A stretch of 60,565 nt of DNA from assembly GCA_004297445.1 (NCBI GenBank), contig SCUK01000019.1, positions 1 through 60,565 on the forward strand, given 5' to 3'. Positions within the stretch are counted from its first letter, which is position 1, and the number at the start of each line of letters is the position of its first letter. Shown here piece after piece: positions 53,254-60,565 of the stretch. Position numbers and translations under genes: made by a program. The DNA comes from Anaerolineae bacterium (GTDB lineage Bacteria > Chloroflexota > Anaerolineae > Anaerolineales > UBA11579). The notes below the pieces were generated by a model, which saw only the letters and a program-made list of their open reading frames with translations, had not been told where the DNA came from and searched no databases.

Positions 53254-53856
53254 TTATTCCTTTTCCACTTTCAGCGTCTTGCTGTCCTGTATACCCACCA
53301 CGCGGATTTTCTCGCCGGTCGCGATTTTCTTGCCATCCGCCGCTACCGCATCGAAGATCTTAAGCGACCCTTGCACCGTCACCCGCACTTGCCCGCTGGA
53401 TTTTGGTTGGATGGTCAGATAAACATCACCTATTTGTCCCACCGCGTTCTCGATATGGATATTGCCTTCGGATTGCAGCCTGCCCATGATTCGGAAGACC
53501 TGCGCGATGACATACATCGTCACCAGTCCCGCCGCCGTGCCCGCCATCATCGTCAGGAGCACATGCATCCCGGCCGAAAGTGTCGCCAGCCCTACCAGTC
53601 CAAACATCAGGAAGAATGCCGTCAGCCCCTGCACCGATAGTACCTTGAAGGACGCATCGGCATCCTCGTGGTGTACATGGCCCGGCCCACTGGCATCCGG
53701 GTCGGCATCCATCGTCATATCCAGGTCGCCGTCAAGATCTGTGTCCCCGCCGGCAAAGCCCATCACCATCATCACCGTGCGCAGGATGAAGAAGCCGCCG
53801 CCGACAATCGTAGACGCCCAATAGATAAACTCAATCCAGGTTAGTTCGAGGTTCAT
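53254..53856 (-). CDS. NfeD/YuaF-like membrane protein, flotillin partner
   Basis: 200 residues from ATG 53856, preceded by GGAGAGAGGAA. An N-terminal helix (FIYWASTIVGGGFFILRTVMMVM), an acidic loop GDTDLDGDLDMTMDADPDASG with alternating Asp as in calcium-binding loops, two helices (LTAFFLMFGLVGLATLSAGMHVLLTMMAGTAAGLVTMYVIA), and a C-terminal OB fold (GQIGDVYLTIQPKSSGQVRVTVQGSL). NfeD-type proteins act with flotillins; co-transcription with the flotillin gene supports that here. Confidence 0.82.
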   Translation of the reverse strand: MNLELTWIEFIYWASTIVGGGFFILRTVMMVMGFAGGDTDLDGDLDMTMDADPDASGPGHVHHEDADASFKVLSVQGLTAFFLMFGLVGLATLSAGMHVLLTMMAGTAAGLVTMYVIAQVFRIMGRLQSEGNIHIENAVGQIGDVYLTIQPKSSGQVRVTVQGSLKIFDAVAADGKKIATGEKIRVVGIQDSKTLKVEKE

Positions 53857-53935
53857 TTCCTCTCTCCTTGAACTTATTTCATTAATTAGACCAGACAACT
53901 CCCCGCGGCATCATCCCATTTTCTATGGTTCTGCC

Positions 53936-55249
53936 CTAACCATCATTCTGCGGCAGCAGCGATTCCGGCAGCGGTGAAACGAGCACCTTATCTACCCGGT
54001 TGCCGTCCATATCCATCACTTCAAACCGGTAGTTCTCCCAGAGGAAGTGCTCACCACTGATGGGCACTTTCCCGAGGACCGTCATCACGAATCCCCCCAA
54101 AGTCTGGTACAGCCCATCGTCCAGCCCCGGCATATCCCGCACGCTGGTGAGTTCCATGAATTCGTCCACCGCGACCATCCCATCCATCAGCCAGCTGCCG
54201 TCTTCGCGCTGCACGATATCCGGGTCATAGGGCTCATCGAGGTCCGGGATCTCCCCAACGATGGCTTCCAACAAGTCGCGCGAGGTCACCATGCCATCCA
54301 CCCCGCCATACTCGTTGATCGCAAACGCCACCGACGTCCCCATCTCCTTAAATCTCTCCAGCGCTTTGAAGATCGGCATACTCTCCGGCACAAACAGGGC
54401 CGGCTCCAGGTTGGCGCGCAGGTCCAGCGCGTGGCCACCCAACAATTGCGAGAGCAGGTTGCTTGCATACACCACCCCCAGGATATTGTCCAGACTACCC
54501 TCCGCCACCGGGTATTGGTCATATTCCGATTCGATGATGACGCGCCGGACTTCTTCCGGGTCGTCTTCAGTATCCAGCCACTCGATTTCGGCCCGCGGGG
54601 TGATCAAGGCTTCTACCCGCTGGTCGCCCATCCGGAATACCTTTTCCACCATGTCCTGTTCCACCTGCTCAAACACCCCGGCTTTCGTCCCCTGCCCAAT
54701 CAGCAGCTTGATTTCCTCTTCGGTTACCCCAGAATCGGGGATGTGCTTTATTCCCAAGAGTCTCAGCAACGCGTCCGTGGAAAAACTGAGGATTTTCACC
54801 AGTGGCGATGCCAGCCGCGCCAGCCAGGTCATCACCGGTGCCACACTCGCCGCCACCCGCTCCGCGTTGTTCAGGCCAAATTGCTTGGGGGCCAATTCAC
54901 CCACTACCAGCGACAGGTAGGTGATGACAATGACCACAATGGCCACACTGACCGCCTCGGCATAGGGTGCGATCAACGCGATGCCGACCAGCCGCGCTTC
55001 CAGGCTCTCCGCGATGGTTGCGCCTCCGAACGCGCCGGCCAGGATGCCCACCAGCGTGATTCCGACTTGCACCGTGGAAAGAAATGGTCCCGGCGCGTTC
55101 GCCAGGTCCAGCGCCGCCCGCGCCTGCTTGTCGCCCATCTCCGCCCGGTGATGCAGCCGCACTTTCCGCGCCGACACCACCGCGATTTCAGACATGGCCA
55201 GTACGCCGTTCAGGCCAATCAACAACAGAAGAATAATGAATTCAGTCAC
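53936..55249 (-). CDS. CNNM/hemolysin C family protein with CBS domains
   Basis: 437 residues: a DUF21 membrane domain (about 1-200; LLLIGLNGVLAMSEIAVVSARKVRL, VQVGITLVGILAGAFGGATIAE, LVVGELAPKQFGLNNAERVA), two CBS domains (about 215-340; MITPRAEI-type ITPRAEIEWLDTEDD, GVVYASNLL, GVDGMVTSRDLLEAIVGEI) and a CorC_HlyC domain (about 350-430). Family members transport or regulate Mg2+ or Co2+. Confidence 0.94.
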   Translation of the reverse strand: MTEFIILLLLIGLNGVLAMSEIAVVSARKVRLHHRAEMGDKQARAALDLANAPGPFLSTVQVGITLVGILAGAFGGATIAESLEARLVGIALIAPYAEAVSVAIVVIVITYLSLVVGELAPKQFGLNNAERVAASVAPVMTWLARLASPLVKILSFSTDALLRLLGIKHIPDSGVTEEEIKLLIGQGTKAGVFEQVEQDMVEKVFRMGDQRVEALITPRAEIEWLDTEDDPEEVRRVIIESEYDQYPVAEGSLDNILGVVYASNLLSQLLGGHALDLRANLEPALFVPESMPIFKALERFKEMGTSVAFAINEYGGVDGMVTSRDLLEAIVGEIPDLDEPYDPDIVQREDGSWLMDGMVAVDEFMELTSVRDMPGLDDGLYQTLGGFVMTVLGKVPISGEHFLWENYRFEVMDMDGNRVDKVLVSPLPESLLPQNDG

Positions 55250-55358
55250 TATAGGGGTTCCGGCTTTCCAGTTCGGTTCTATTCATTGTATACAGGTTTT
55301 CCCGTTTCCTGTGAGGTTGGGGCTTGCTTCTGGGCATCCTGTGCTTGTTGCACACACG

Positions 55359-56924
55359 TCACGCTCGCAACCGGCGCATCACGGCATCCCGCAATTCGAA
55401 CACTTCCGGCACCCGCATCACCGCCATCGCCGCCAGATAAGCCAGTCCGCCCAGCGCAATTCCTGCCAGCGTCACCACCCATGCACCCTGTCCCTCGGTG
55501 ATTCTGATCCACAGCCACAGCCCGGCCCCCATCCCGACCGCTGCCAAACTGGCCTGTACCGTACCGGTCATCACCGCCCGTCCATTCAGCCCGCCCAGCC
55601 GCTTGCGCATCAAGGCCATCAGGAGGATAGTCTCCAATCCTGTCGCCGCGGAGTTTGCCAGCGCCAGCCCGCCATGCGGCGCGTAGCCCGCTTCGCTGAA
55701 CAACTGCGCGAACCAGAGGCTGAACACCACATTCAAGGCCATCGCCGTGGTCCCCACCAGTACCGGCGTCTTGGTATCCTGCAGCGCGTAGAACGCTCGC
55801 GACAGGATTTCCACCAGCGAATGCCCCACCAGCCCCGCCGTGTACCACAGCAGCGCCCAGGCCGTCAGGCTGACGGACCGTGCATCGAACTCGCCCCGCT
55901 GGAACAGCATCGAGACAGCCGGCTCGCGCAGCAGCATGAGTCCCACAGTCGCCGGAATTGCCAGGAACAGGATTCCCCGCAGCGTACTTGCCAGCGAAGA
56001 CCGCATCTCGCCCAGTTCGCCGCGCGCTACCTGCGCTGAAAACGTCGGCAGCGCCGCGATGGCGATTCCCTGCGCGATAACCACTTGCGGCATCGTCATG
56101 ATTTGGAAGGCGATGGTCAGCGCCGTCAGGCTCCCCTCCGGTAGGCTGGACGCGATGATGACATTCACCAGGAAGTTGACCTGCACTGCCGCCACTCCCA
56201 GCAGCCGCGGCCCCATCAGTCGCCCCACATCGCGCACCGCCGCCACTTGCAAGCCCAGCGAAGGCCAATACCGCCGCTCCGGCAGTCGCCGCAGCCCCGG
56301 CAGTTGCACGGCCAAATGCAACCCCGCTCCCAGCACCGCCCCCCATGCCAGCCCATGCACTCCCATCGTCGGCGCCAGGAATGCCACCCCGAAGATCATC
56401 CCCAGCCAGTACATCGTCGGCGCTAGCGCCGGAAGCAGAAACAACTGGTGCGCGTTCAAAATGCCCATCAGCAATCCGCTGGCACCGAACAACAGCATCG
56501 TCAGCAACAGGATGCGCAACAACTCCACCGTCAATGCCTGTTGTTCGGCCGGAAAGTCCGGCGCAAGCAATCCGCCGACCAGTTGCGGCGCGAGGAAGTA
56601 GCCCACCACGCTCAACCCCGCCAGCAGCAGCGACATCAGGTTCAAAATGGCCGAGGCCAGCCGCCAAGCCTCCGGCCGTTCCCCCTTTTCCAGGAACCCG
56701 GTGAACGTTGGGATGAAGGCCGAGGCCAGCGCCCCACCCGCCACCAGCGCCAGCACCAGCGAGGGGATTTTCTCCGCCACGTAGAACGCGTCAATTTCTG
56801 CGCTCGTCCCGAATGCCCGCGTAATGAGGATTTGCCGCACCAGCCCCACCAGGTTGGAAAGCACGAACCCGGCCATCACCACCCCGGCCGCCCGTGCGAT
56901 TTGTCTGCTTCCCGTTGTTGTCAC
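55359..56924 (-). CDS. murJ: Lipid II flippase MurJ
   Basis: 521 residues, about 14 membrane helices. The MurJ start GVVMAGFVLSNLVGLVRQILITRAFGTS with DAFYVAEKIPSLVLALVAGGALASAFIPTF is canonical, with the conserved Arg residues in the cavity helices. ARGELGEMRSSLASTLRG and ILSRAFYALQDTKTPV follow. It flips the peptidoglycan precursor. Divergent from the pseudo-receiver gene. Confidence 0.95.
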   Translation of the reverse strand: MTTTGSRQIARAAGVVMAGFVLSNLVGLVRQILITRAFGTSAEIDAFYVAEKIPSLVLALVAGGALASAFIPTFTGFLEKGERPEAWRLASAILNLMSLLLAGLSVVGYFLAPQLVGGLLAPDFPAEQQALTVELLRILLLTMLLFGASGLLMGILNAHQLFLLPALAPTMYWLGMIFGVAFLAPTMGVHGLAWGAVLGAGLHLAVQLPGLRRLPERRYWPSLGLQVAAVRDVGRLMGPRLLGVAAVQVNFLVNVIIASSLPEGSLTALTIAFQIMTMPQVVIAQGIAIAALPTFSAQVARGELGEMRSSLASTLRGILFLAIPATVGLMLLREPAVSMLFQRGEFDARSVSLTAWALLWYTAGLVGHSLVEILSRAFYALQDTKTPVLVGTTAMALNVVFSLWFAQLFSEAGYAPHGGLALANSAATGLETILLMALMRKRLGGLNGRAVMTGTVQASLAAVGMGAGLWLWIRITEGQGAWVVTLAGIALGGLAYLAAMAVMRVPEVFELRDAVMRRLRA

Positions 56925-57009
56925 GAGTGTGATTATATGCGCTTTGTCATTGGGGCAATTTTGCAGAGCAGTTAGATGACCGAAAACTACAGAAAGCGTT
57001 CATTGTACC

Positions 57010-57038
57010 TTGACTCAGAACGCATGTTCTGATATCAT
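57010..57038 (+). promoter_or_regulatory. Promoter with a LexA-like (SOS) box in its spacer
   Basis: TTGACT (57010-57015), a 17-base spacer and TATCAT (57033-57038). The spacer contains the perfect 16-bp dyad CAGAACGCATGTTCTG (57016-57031), which holds GAAC-N4-GTTC, the LexA box of Gram-positive bacteria. A repressor bound there would block the promoter. The transcript would carry the pseudo-receiver gene and tag. Confidence 0.72.
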
Positions 57039-57061
57039 CTCCTTGCTCAGAGGAGAGTTCC

Positions 57062-57490
57062 ATGCACCACCATCTGTTCCTGTTCCATTGGCATCCCGAT
57101 GAGGTCGATTTCCTCGCCGCCCCGTTGCGCGCCGCCGGCTACCGCGTCTCCGTGGAGGCCGAGGATGGCGCCCGCGGCTGCCGGCGCATCGTCGCCGAGC
57201 CGCCCTCGATTGTCCTCATCTATCTCTCTCGCCTGCCGTCTCACGGCATCCGTACCGCTGCCCACCTCCAGGAACGCCCCTCCACCCGCGCCATCCCGGT
57301 AATCTTCGTCGGCGGCGAACCGGAGAAAGTGCAGTCTGCCCGCGCCAAGGTGCCATCCGCGCAGTTCATCCGCCCCGACCAACTATTCGAATCACTACAC
57401 TCGCTTCTTCCCCCGTCGCCTGAAACTCCTTCGCAGACCAAACATGATATCCGTACGGAAGGCATCAAATTACCATTCACCAATTACTGA
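57062..57490 (+). CDS. Degenerate receiver-domain (pseudo-receiver) protein
   Basis: 142 residues. Pattern of a CheY fold: beta1 LFLFHWHPDEVDFLAAPLRAAGYRVSV, beta3 PSIVLIYLSRLPSHGIRTAAHL, beta4 IPVIFVGG. The phospho-Asp after beta3 is Tyr or Leu (LIYLS) and the acidic pair after beta1 is His-Pro, so phosphorylation is not expected. A Pro/Thr-rich C-terminal tail follows. AGAGGAGA is eight bases before the start. Located 29 bases upstream of tag behind the LexA-like box. Confidence 0.75.
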   Translation: MHHHLFLFHWHPDEVDFLAAPLRAAGYRVSVEAEDGARGCRRIVAEPPSIVLIYLSRLPSHGIRTAAHLQERPSTRAIPVIFVGGEPEKVQSARAKVPSAQFIRPDQLFESLHSLLPPSPETPSQTKHDIRTEGIKLPFTNY

Positions 57491-57519
57491 TTACGACGTA
57501 CTGATTACGGACCTTCCCT

Positions 57520-58089
57520 ATGAACCGCTGCACCTGGCCCGGCGCCGATCCCCTGATGCTTGACTACCACGACCATGAATGGGGTCTCCCCGCGCACGAC
57601 GACCAGCGTCTCTTCGAAATGCTCCTGCTCGAGGGCGCGCAGGCTGGCCTCTCGTGGATCACCATCCTGCGCAAGCGCGAAAATTACCGCCTCGCCTTTG
57701 ACGGCTTTGACCCTCGCCGTATCGCCGCCTACGACGATGATAAAGTGGCCGCGCTCCTCGCCAACCCCGGCATCGTCCGCAACCGTCTCAAGGTCGCCGC
57801 ATTCATCAAAAACGCCGCCGCGTTTCTCGAGACCCAGGCTGAGTTCGGCTCATTCGACCGCTACATCTGGCAATTCGTCGGCGGCCAACCCATCATCAAC
57901 CAGTTCCAGCATCTTGGTGAGATTCCGGCCGTCGTCCCGCAGGCCGAAGCCATGAGCAAGGACCTCAAACTCCGGGGGTTCACTTTCGTCGGCCCCACGA
58001 TTTGCTATGCCTTCATGCAGGCCTGCGGCATGGTGAACGACCATCTCGTCACCTGCTTCCGCCACACGGAAGTTCAGCAAACCGGGTGA
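57520..58089 (+). CDS. tag: DNA-3-methyladenine glycosylase I
   Basis: 189 residues. Zinc ligands Cys4, His17, His175 and Cys179 occur at the same numbers as in E. coli Tag; Glu39 in LLEGAQAGLSW and Trp47 are the pocket residues. FGSFDRYIWQFVGG and FTFVGPTICYAFMQACGMVNDHLVTC are family segments. It removes 3-methyladenine from alkylated DNA. Probably co-transcribed with the pseudo-receiver gene under a LexA-like box. Confidence 0.96.
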   Translation: MNRCTWPGADPLMLDYHDHEWGLPAHDDQRLFEMLLLEGAQAGLSWITILRKRENYRLAFDGFDPRRIAAYDDDKVAALLANPGIVRNRLKVAAFIKNAAAFLETQAEFGSFDRYIWQFVGGQPIINQFQHLGEIPAVVPQAEAMSKDLKLRGFTFVGPTICYAFMQACGMVNDHLVTCFRHTEVQQTG

Positions 58090-58656
58090 AACCTGTACCA
58101 AAGTACTATGGAAATCCGAGAGAATCATGGAATAATTAGATAATCATCTAACTTAGATGATTGCTAAAGTAGAAAGCGATTAAGAGTATGGTTGGCAGAA
58201 TAAATCTCACATACGAACAGGAATCATCCAACGAACGCCCAAAGGTGCCAGCTCACCCCACCCCCGCACTGCGGCTGCCCCTGCGCCGCCCGGTCTCGCC
58301 GCGCCAGAATCCTTCCCGCCTGGTCGGCCCTTCCAACCCGCTGGTCCACTTCCCCAAGGACCGCAGCGTCCCGCCGACGTCCTGAATTGGCGCGGATTGA
58401 CCGACTACCTCGTAGAATCCAGGAGTGATGTCCAACGGGATTAGAATTGGAACGAATTGGCCGCTTAAATGGTGAGAGCCGGTTACGCCATTCCGGCTCT
58501 CAATTAAGGAGGAGAAGAAGAGGTTTTACCCTTACTCCCCGTTATCTTAGTCTCGGCCACTTTTTTCTGCTTGACGATTACCCTACGATTGCCCTACGAA
58601 ACGCACCCAAACCCCCTACAGTTCTGCAAGGTACACCTTAATTACACGAGGAGCAT
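58090..58656. other. Intergenic region with palindrome and hairpin, no supported gene
   Basis: 567 bases between tag and the ABC exporter. It holds the dyad at 58142-58162, then a stretch with two short open frames (58188-58385 and 58447-58641) that lack ribosome sites and domains, and a hairpin GAGAGCCGG/CCGGCTCTC at 58474-58501. The exporter itself has GAGGAG three bases before its ATG. It may contain the exporter promoter and leader. Confidence 0.6.
58142..58162. promoter_or_regulatory. 21-bp palindrome, candidate operator
   Basis: AATCATCTAA, one base, TTAGATGATT: a perfect dyad; a third related half-site TTAGATAATC begins at 58136. The A/T-rich perfect repeat suits a dimeric regulator better than a terminator. 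It lies 500 bases upstream of the exporter genes and 50 bases after tag. Confidence 0.55.
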
Positions 58657-59661
58657 ATGGAAAACGCCATTCTCACCAAAAACCTGGGCCGCATCTATAA
58701 ACTACGCGGCGGCAAAAAGAAAGAACCCAAGGAACTGGTTGCGCTCAAAGACGTAAATCTTGAGGTCAAAAAGGGCGAGTTGTTCGGCCTGCTTGGCCCC
58801 AACGGCGCCGGAAAAACCACGGTGATCAAGATTCTGACCACCCTGCTCGCGCCGTCTTCCGGCGAGGCATTTGTCTCGGGCTATAACGTGATGAAGGACC
58901 CGGATCAGGTTCGCCCGCGCATTAACATGGTCTCCGGTGGCGAATCTTCCGGCTACGGCCTCCTTACCGTCCGGGAAAATCTCTGGATGTTTTCGCAGTT
59001 CTACGGTATCCCTTCCGATATCGCCAACAAACGCATCAAGGATATGCTCGAAATCGTTGGGCTCTCTGACCGCATCAATACCAAATCCTCCGACCTCAGC
59101 ACCGGTCTGCGCCAGAAGATGAACATCGTCCGCGGCTTTCTCACCGACCCGGATGTCCTCTTCCTGGATGAGCCCACCCTCGGACTGGATGTCGGCGCCT
59201 CCCGCGATGTGCGCCATTTCGTCCGCGGCTGGGTGGACGACAACGCCGGCAAGACCCTCCTCCTCACCACCCATTACATGGTCGAAGCCGACGAGCTCTG
59301 CGACCGCGTCGCTATTATCAATCACGGCCGCGTCCTCGCCTGCGACACGCCCGCCCGTCTCAAGCACAACCTCCAGAAGGACGCCATCTTCCAGGTGGAA
59401 GTCAGCCCCCTGAATGGCAAGGGCACCAGCATCTTTGAGTCCCTCGGCGGCGTCAACAAAGTCACCCACGAAGCCCACGATGGCCACTCCACACTTGAGT
59501 TCATCCTTGCCGAAGAAGATGTCCTCACGTCGGTCATGAATGCCATGACCAGCGAGAACATCCATATCCTCAACCTGCGCAAGCGCGAACCCACCCTGGA
59601 AGACGTCTTCGTCAACTTGACCGGCAAATCGATGGCGGAGGTCGAAGAACATGGCAGTTAA
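58657..59661 (+). CDS. ABC-2 type exporter ATPase, DrrA-like
   Basis: 334 residues. Walker A GPNGAGKTT, signature LSTGLRQKMNIVRGF, Walker B VLFLDEPTLGLDV and H-loop TTHYMVEADELCDRVAIINHGRV; the C-terminal domain (about 235-330) with EPTLEDVFVNLTGKSM is typical of DrrA/CcmA-type exporters. The N-terminus has a lysine-rich insert (RGGKKKEPKELVALKDV). Pairs with the permease that overlaps its end. The substrate (drug, lipid or polysaccharide) is unknown. Confidence 0.93.
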   Translation: MENAILTKNLGRIYKLRGGKKKEPKELVALKDVNLEVKKGELFGLLGPNGAGKTTVIKILTTLLAPSSGEAFVSGYNVMKDPDQVRPRINMVSGGESSGYGLLTVRENLWMFSQFYGIPSDIANKRIKDMLEIVGLSDRINTKSSDLSTGLRQKMNIVRGFLTDPDVLFLDEPTLGLDVGASRDVRHFVRGWVDDNAGKTLLLTTHYMVEADELCDRVAIINHGRVLACDTPARLKHNLQKDAIFQVEVSPLNGKGTSIFESLGGVNKVTHEAHDGHSTLEFILAEEDVLTSVMNAMTSENIHILNLRKREPTLEDVFVNLTGKSMAEVEEHGS

Positions 59662-60505
59662 TGCCGTAATGACCACACGCGTCCAGAAGGCTACCGGCTG
59701 GCGCTTGTTCTTGATGACCGTTTACGGTCGTGCCTATCCCCGCATCGTTGGCTTGCTGCGCGAGCGCTCCTGGATGTTCTTCGATATCTTCCTGCCCATC
59801 CTCGGCGTTTCGTCCTACGTCTTTGTCTATCGCGCCATCGGCGCCCCGGACGTCTACGTTGGCTTCGTCATCATGGGCGGCGCCATGACCGCCTTCTGGC
59901 TCAACGTTTTATGGGGCATGAGCAGCCAGATGTATTGGGAAAAGGAAAGCGGCAACCTGGGTCTGTTTATCATGGCCCCCAACTCCCTCATGGCCATCCT
60001 GCTCGGCATGGCCATCGGCGGCCTGTTCTCCACCCTGCAGCGCGCCCTCATCATCACCTTGCTCGGCGCATTCATCTTCGGAGTCCAATTCGAGGTTACC
60101 TCCTATCTCCAGTTGTTCGCCGTGTTCATGCTCACCATGGTCGCCCTGTATGGCCTCGGCATGATGACATCGTCGCTCTTCCTGATGGTGGGCCGCGAGG
60201 CCTGGCACTGGTCCAATCTCGCCCAGGAACCCATCTATCTGGTGTCCGGCTTCTACTTCCCGCTCAATAGCCTGAACTTCTGGGTCGCCGCCGGGGCATC
60301 CTTCGTCCCCCTCGCCCTCGGCCTGGACGCCATGCGCCAGCTTGTTTTTGCCGCCGGCTCATTTGCGCCCTTCCTGAACGTCAATCTGGAGATTGGCCTC
60401 ATCACCGTCCTCTCGGTCGTTTTCCTCGTTGCCGCCAAGTTATTGCTGGACAAAATGGAACGTCTTGCCGTCGCTGAAGGCCGCCTCACTGAAAGTCGTC
60501 GTTGA
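59651..60505 (+). CDS. ABC-2 type exporter permease
   Basis: 284 residues with six membrane helices in the ABC-2 pattern (GLLRERSWMFFDIFLPILGVSSYVFVYRAI; LNVLWGMSSQMYWEKESGNLGLFIMAPNSLMAILLGMAIGGL; YLVSGFYFPLNSLNFWV). It overlaps the ATPase end by 11 bases. A second permease-like gene begins 11 bases downstream, so the exporter may have two different membrane subunits. Confidence 0.92.
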   Translation: MAVNAVMTTRVQKATGWRLFLMTVYGRAYPRIVGLLRERSWMFFDIFLPILGVSSYVFVYRAIGAPDVYVGFVIMGGAMTAFWLNVLWGMSSQMYWEKESGNLGLFIMAPNSLMAILLGMAIGGLFSTLQRALIITLLGAFIFGVQFEVTSYLQLFAVFMLTMVALYGLGMMTSSLFLMVGREAWHWSNLAQEPIYLVSGFYFPLNSLNFWVAAGASFVPLALGLDAMRQLVFAAGSFAPFLNVNLEIGLITVLSVVFLVAAKLLLDKMERLAVAEGRLTESRR

Positions 60506-60516
60506 GTGGAGACCCC

Positions 60517-60565
60517 ATGACTTCAAAATTCGACATCTACCGCCACAGCCTCATTCCCCAGTTTC
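60517..60565 (+). CDS. Start of a third exporter-operon gene (partial)
   Basis: ATG at 60517, with GGAG eight bases upstream, opens a frame (MTSKFDIYRHSLIPQF) that runs off the window. Likely a second ABC-2 permease by position, but too short to confirm. Confidence 0.55.
   Translation, partial: MTSKFDIYRHSLIPQF

Noticed and set aside
54047-55501. 484-residue open frame antisense to the CNNM/CBS gene
   Set aside because: His/Gln/Arg-rich low-complexity shadow of a well-defined gene.
55279-56667. 462-residue Gly/Ala-rich frame on the same strand as murJ
   Set aside because: It is the shifted frame of murJ; the murJ frame has the complete family pattern.
58188-58641. Two short plus-strand open frames between tag and the exporter
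   Set aside because: No ribosome site, no domain, Pro/Arg-rich composition and partial overlap with a hairpin at 58474-58501.
58702-59676. 324-residue antisense frame over the exporter ATPase
   Set aside because: Opposite strand encodes a complete ABC ATPase with all motifs.
1-60565. CRISPR array, prophage or tRNA/rRNA genes
   Set aside because: No regularly spaced repeats, phage structural genes or recognisable tRNA/rRNA sequences were seen when reading both strands; small tRNA genes could still be missed without a covariance search.

Overview
The window (about 57% G+C by eye, densely coded on both strands) reads like a chromosomal segment of a Chloroflexota bacterium, probably of the Anaerolineae side of the phylum. 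This is inference from gene content and style: a full system I cytochrome c maturation operon with zinc-ribbon accessory proteins, an FMN-riboswitch-controlled RibXY-type riboflavin importer, a three-part glutamate-synthase-like operon, single-gene infA outside a ribosomal operon, and the DUF2652/SRPBCC protein. No rRNA, tRNA, CRISPR array or prophage was seen; the only mobile element is one tnpB-only insertion sequence.

Layout. 1-1.7 kb: a partial receiver-like gene, a small protein and an AI-2E family transporter, all minus. 1.8-2.7 kb: an aldo/keto reductase on plus, with a shared hairpin terminator. 2.8-12.3 kb: a minus-strand operon ordered secreted zinc-ribbon protein, ccmE, ccmF, ccmH, ccmG, zinc-ribbon CcmI-like protein, diheme lipoprotein cytochrome c, ccmA, ccmB, ccmC, ccmD-like. 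12.4-15.4 kb: a riboflavin-type ABC importer (permease, binding protein, ATPase) behind an FMN riboswitch that has its own promoter and two intrinsic terminator hairpins. 15.4-20.1 kb: a small membrane protein, two glycosyltransferases, gamma-glutamyltransferase and a histidine phosphatase. 20.2-22.2 kb: a small protein with an ArsR/DUF2087 regulator, then selD, whose true reading frame runs through an in-frame UGA read as selenocysteine. 22.3-26.8 kb: an SPFH protein, a PyrK-like Fe-S protein, ChrA and a phosphohexomutase. 27-32.6 kb: a cyclic-nucleotide-binding membrane protein with two PH-like modules, def, recF, rsmG and a secreted C39/LysM protein. 32.6-37.4 kb: infA behind an attenuator-like leader, methylmalonyl-CoA mutase and epimerase, a TPR lipoprotein, an EamA transporter and a cysteine-cluster protein. 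37.4-42.9 kb: a marR-macA-macB-like efflux operon with two paralogous permeases and an ATPase carrying a histone-H1-like tail. 42.9-44.2 kb: the tnpB element. 44.4-50.2 kb: three glutamate-synthase-like genes behind a strong promoter and a roughly 445-nt structured leader. 50.3-60.6 kb: a cyclase-like/SRPBCC fusion, a small cysteine protein, flotillin with an NfeD-like partner, a CNNM/CBS protein, MurJ, a pseudo-receiver plus tag pair under a LexA-like box, and a DrrAB-type ABC exporter cut by the window end.

How the parts fit: the ccm operon and its cytochrome supply extracytoplasmic heme proteins for respiration; the riboflavin importer answers to FMN; mutase and epimerase serve propionyl-CoA/succinyl-CoA interconversion; SelD supplies selenophosphate and is itself a selenoprotein, so the cell must have SelA/B/C elsewhere. 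The most unusual material is regulatory RNA: an FMN riboswitch, a bacterial SECIS inside selD, an attenuator-like infA leader and an unassigned long leader ahead of the glutamate-synthase-like genes. All domain calls are from reading translated sequence; no database search was run.
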